NCBI GenBank assembly: GCA_022791355.1
Contig: JAAVYX010000110.1
Coordinates: 1 to 7,110, forward strand
DNA: 7,110 bases
Source of the DNA: Clostridiales bacterium
GTDB lineage: Bacteria; Bacillota; Clostridia; Oscillospirales; Acutalibacteraceae
Direction of reading: 5' to 3'
The translations under genes and the position numbers were made by a program. The notes under the pieces were generated by a model, which was not told the DNA's origin, made no database searches, and worked only from the letters and a program-made list of their open reading frames with translations. Positions 5,394 through 7,110 of the stretch are shown here, one piece after another. Position 1 is the stretch's first letter; every line of letters begins with the position of its first letter.

Positions 5394-5426
5394 TCGCCGG
5401 AAAAGCTAAGACCGATTGCGTCTAAG

Positions 5427-5461
5427 AAAAAATCCGCCTTCATCCCAAAAGACAAAGGCGG
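5427..5461 (-). terminator. Rho-independent terminator of hup
   Basis: On the minus strand CCGCCTT (5461-5455) and AAGGCGG (5440-5434) form a 7-bp stem with a 14-nt loop, followed by A and TTTTTT (5432-5427). It starts 16 bases past the hup stop codon. It closes the mazG-hup unit. Confidence 0.88.
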
Positions 5462-5476
5462 CGTTTCCCATTTCGA

Positions 5477-5752
5477 TTACTTGGACACAGCGTCCTTAAA
5501 AGCCTTGCCAGCCTTAAAGACGGGGGCCTTGGAAGCAGGGATCACAATCGTCTGCTTGGTCTGGGGATTGCGGCCGGTACGTTCGCCGCGTTCACGAACC
5601 TCAAAGGTACCGAAGCCAACCAGCTGCACCTTATCGCCAGCGGTCAACTGCTCGGTGATGGTATCGATAAAGGCGGCTACGGCCTTTTCAGCGTCCTTCT
5701 TGGACAGGGCGGCCTTCTCGGCAACCGCCGCGGCTAACTCAGTCTTGTTCAT
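5477..5752 (-). CDS. hup: DNA-binding protein HU
   Basis: This is the histone-like nucleoid protein, a homodimer that bends and packs DNA without sequence specificity. The 91-aa length is standard. MNKTELAAAVAEKAALSKKD opens the helical dimerisation body. GFGTFEVRERGERTGRNPQT (46-65) is the HU signature, with Pro63 at the tip of the DNA-intercalating arm and basic residues Arg53, Arg55, Arg58 and Arg61. IPASKAPVFKAGKAFKDAV (71-89) is the conserved C-terminal helix. The usual TG after NP is TK here (QTKQTIVIPA), a minor change. GGAGG lies 9 bases before the ATG. It follows mazG by 57 bases with no terminator between, so the two are likely co-transcribed. It may also have its own promoter, given the high HU levels expected. 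Confidence 0.97.
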   Translation of the reverse strand: MNKTELAAAVAEKAALSKKDAEKAVAAFIDTITEQLTAGDKVQLVGFGTFEVRERGERTGRNPQTKQTIVIPASKAPVFKAGKAFKDAVSK

Positions 5753-5809
5753 ACTAAAAAACCTCCATAAATTTTTCTATTCCTCATCAAGCATCGCTTG
5801 CTATGAGCT

Positions 5810-6625
5810 TTATCTGTCCGACGGCCGGGCCTTGACCTCTTCCCAAAGCTTGTCCAATTCCCGAATAGGGGTCCGCTTCATATCCAGCCCGCGCTGGGCG
5901 GCCAGCGCCTCTAGATTGGCAAAGCGGCGGATAAACTTGTCGGTAGACCGCTGTAAGGTCTCCTCCGCGTCCACACCGGCGAACCGGGCCGCATTGACAG
6001 CCGCAAAGAAAAGATCTCCCATTTCGTCGCTGATGGCCTCCCGGTCGCCCGCCGCTAAGGCTTCCTTCAGTTCGGCCATCTCCTCGGGAAGCTTATCCAG
6101 CGCCCCCTGTATATCCGGCCAGTCAAAGCCGGCCTTACCGGCCCGCTTCTGTACCTTCTGGGCCCGCATGAGAGCGGGAAATGCCTTGGGTACGCTTTCC
6201 AGCGTGGCGGCAGCCGTCTCCTGATGCTTTTCCACCTGCTTGATCTGTTCCCAGTTGTTCAACACCTGCTCGGGCGTATCGGCCTGCACGTCTCCAAAAA
6301 CATGAGGATGACGCAGAATCAGTTTTTTACAAATCCCGTCGGCCACTTGATCCAGATCAAAGCTGCCCGTCTCCTCGGCCATGCGGGCGTGGAAAACAAC
6401 CTGCAATAATACGTCGCCCAGCTCCTCGCAAAGGGCGGTATCGTCCGCCTGGTCGATGGCGTCGGCAGCCTCGTAGGCCTCCTCCAAAAGATTGGCGCGG
6501 ATGGTTTGATGGGTCTGCACCCGGTCCCAGGGGCATCCGTCCTCCGAACGAAGCAGCTCCAGAATCCTGCGCAGGTCCTCCACGCCGTAGGCATCCTTCA
6601 ATTGAAACTTATTACTTTGTAGCAT
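5810..6625 (-). CDS. mazG: nucleoside triphosphate pyrophosphohydrolase MazG
   Basis: MazG hydrolyses (d)NTPs to NMP and pyrophosphate, cleaning aberrant nucleotides, and in E. coli it lowers ppGpp effects. The 271-aa sequence contains the two tandem all-alpha MazG domains. The first has GCPWDRVQTHQTI (30-42), metal-binding Glu48, Glu49 and Glu52, and Glu68/Asp71 in EELGD. The second has FDWP (167-170), Glu181, Glu182 and Glu185, and Glu201/Asp204 in DEMGD. Both EExxE..ExxD sets are intact. B. subtilis YabN has an extra N-terminal methylase-like domain; it is absent here, as in E. coli MazG. I start at the ATG at 6625-6623, with GGGGA about 5 bases upstream. The in-frame GTG four codons earlier lacks any ribosome binding site. 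It heads the unit with hup. Confidence 0.96.
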   Translation of the reverse strand: MLQSNKFQLKDAYGVEDLRRILELLRSEDGCPWDRVQTHQTIRANLLEEAYEAADAIDQADDTALCEELGDVLLQVVFHARMAEETGSFDLDQVADGICKKLILRHPHVFGDVQADTPEQVLNNWEQIKQVEKHQETAAATLESVPKAFPALMRAQKVQKRAGKAGFDWPDIQGALDKLPEEMAELKEALAAGDREAISDEMGDLFFAAVNAARFAGVDAEETLQRSTDKFIRRFANLEALAAQRGLDMKRTPIRELDKLWEEVKARPSDR

Positions 6626-6767
6626 ATTTTTCCCCACAAATCAATAGTTTGCATGTAAATTTTTGTGAAAGAAGCAAATCCGTTTTCTTTTTTTTCGCTT
6701 TTTCGCACTTTTTCGACTGTATGCCTGTCGCTTTGCGCTTCTTTTTACTTCTTCCGGTCCTTGTCAT
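6612..6767 (-). CDS. possible lysine-rich small ORF overlapping the mazG start
   Basis: The reading has 51 codons, starting MTRTGRSKKKRKATGIQSKK and ending GEKYATK. Lysine and arginine dominate the first 28 residues because the DNA is a purine-rich tract on this strand. The end overlaps the mazG start by 14 bases. Its ATG overlaps the TGA of the ORF at 6764-6907 as ATGA, which would suit translational coupling. The last third covers a motif shared with the 59-bp repeat (6657-6670), and no good ribosome binding site precedes it. I do not recognise a family. It may well be an artefact of A-rich spacer DNA. Confidence 0.2.
   Translation of the reverse strand: MTRTGRSKKKRKATGIQSKKCEKAKKKKTDLLLSQKFTCKLLICGEKYATK
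6657..6670. repeat. isolated repeat-family motif upstream of mazG
   Basis: AAATTTTTGTGAAA here is identical to 5276-5289 in the third copy of the 59-bp repeat, and TAAATTTTTGTGA (6656-6668) equals 5157-5169. Both sites lie upstream of a minus-strand gene (mazG and rqcP). On the minus strand it reads TTTCACAAAAATTT. A loose promoter match, TTCACA with TATTGA 17 bases on, begins inside it. Confidence 0.45.
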
Positions 6768-6907
6768 GTGTTTCCAAAATAGGCAAATCCGCAGCAAATC
6801 CAAAGCACGGCCCCATTGACAGCGCGGCCGTCCATGCTGTCCATATGTCCGTAACAGGTCGGGAACGGTACACGCGCCGCCATAGGGCCGCGCAGATCTT
6901 CGTTCAT
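6764..6907 (-). CDS. possible 47-aa small protein upstream of mazG
   Basis: The reading starts MNEDLRGPMAARVPFPTCYG and ends VLWICCGFAYFGNT. Its C-terminal half has a hydrophobic stretch (AVLWICCGFAYFG) that could be a short membrane segment or a signal-like tail. Alternative ATGs occur at codons 9, 22 and 25. No clear Shine-Dalgarno site precedes the first ATG. Third-position GC is around 59 percent by hand count, compatible with but not diagnostic of coding. I do not recognise a family, and the function is unknown. Confidence 0.25.
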   Translation of the reverse strand: MNEDLRGPMAARVPFPTCYGHMDSMDGRAVNGAVLWICCGFAYFGNT

Positions 6908-6915
6908 GTTTATCT

Positions 6916-7043
6916 AGGCGAATGGCCAAAGGCCATTCGTCGCTTCCCGCGAAGGGACGCTCCACAAAGTGGAGCGCATAGGCGAATGGCCGAAGGCCAT
7001 TCGTCGCTTCCCGCGAAGGGACGCTCCACAAAGAGGAGCGAAT
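6916..7043. repeat. 64-bp tandem repeat made of nested hairpins
   Basis: Two adjacent copies (6916-6979 and 6980-7043) differ at only 3 of 64 bases. A strongly diverged third start (AGCCGTAAAGCCGAAAGCC) follows from 7044. Each unit holds a 9-bp stem CGAATGGCC/GGCCATTCG with a 3-nt loop, then TCCC-GCGAA-GGGA, then CGCTCCAC-AAA-GTGGAGCG. The last stem is perfect in copy 1 and has one mismatch in copy 2. GCTTCCCGCGAAGGG resembles GCTTCCCGCAAGGG near position 77, linking both window edges. Open frames across the array on both strands are products of the repeat. Confidence 0.9.
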
Positions 7044-7110
7044 AGCCGTAAAGCCGAAAGCCAGACGACGAGTAAGCACTCGGGACTCGCCACAAATGGG
7101 TGAGCAGAGG
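7044..7110. other. window end, no gene recognised
   Basis: The remaining bases begin with a degenerate third copy of the 64-bp unit and then become unique sequence. No start, stop or motif identifies a gene. The gene upstream of mazG lies outside the window. Confidence 0.4.

Noticed and set aside
6626..6637. GTG start for mazG, four codons upstream of the chosen ATG
   Set aside because: No Shine-Dalgarno sequence lies before the GTG, while the GGGGA between it and the ATG is correctly placed for the ATG.

Overview
The window looks like chromosomal DNA from an endospore-forming, moderately GC-rich member of the Clostridia, most likely an Oscillospirales/Oscillospiraceae-type gut bacterium. 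The main reason is gene order. All recognisable genes lie on the minus strand and reproduce the Bacillus/Clostridia cluster yabN(mazG)-hup-yabO(rqcP)-yabP-yabQ-divIC-yabR, followed here by tgt. The family assignment is an inference from gene order, the clostridial style of the Tgt protein and the abundance of palindromic intergenic repeats. I cannot name the genus.

Layout in transcription order, from the right end leftwards. Positions 6916-7110 hold a 64-bp tandem repeat built of nested hairpins. Positions 6612-6907 hold two overlapping small ORFs of doubtful status. mazG (6625-5810) and hup (5752-5477) form one unit closed by a strong terminator (5427-5461). A 59-bp tandem repeat (5157-5320) precedes rqcP (5053-4811), which is followed by a weak hairpin. 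A gene-free stretch (4036-4810) contains a diverged copy of a dispersed repeat. A perfect terminator (4004-4035) then closes whatever is transcribed from that stretch. yabP (3917-3636), yabQ (3629-3090), divIC (3062-2763) and yabR (2705-2271) form a tight operon ending in a terminator (2240-2268). A second gene-free stretch (1596-2239) carries stacked hairpins and an 11-bp tandem repeat. tgt (1595-465) follows. The left 464 bases carry another copy of the dispersed repeat, an 18-bp perfect hairpin and an exact 30-bp tandem repeat at the window edge.

The genes fall into three themes. Housekeeping: nucleotide-pool cleaning (MazG), chromosome packaging (HU), ribosome quality control (RqcP), tRNA queuosine modification (Tgt) and an S1-domain RNA-binding protein (YabR). 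Cell division: DivIC. Sporulation: YabP and YabQ, the latter linked to cortex formation in B. subtilis. The proteins themselves are ordinary. The unusual part is the intergenic DNA: terminators and repeat-rich, hairpin-rich spacers of about 300 to 890 bp cut a normally compact cluster into separate units, and the spacers share sequence with one another.
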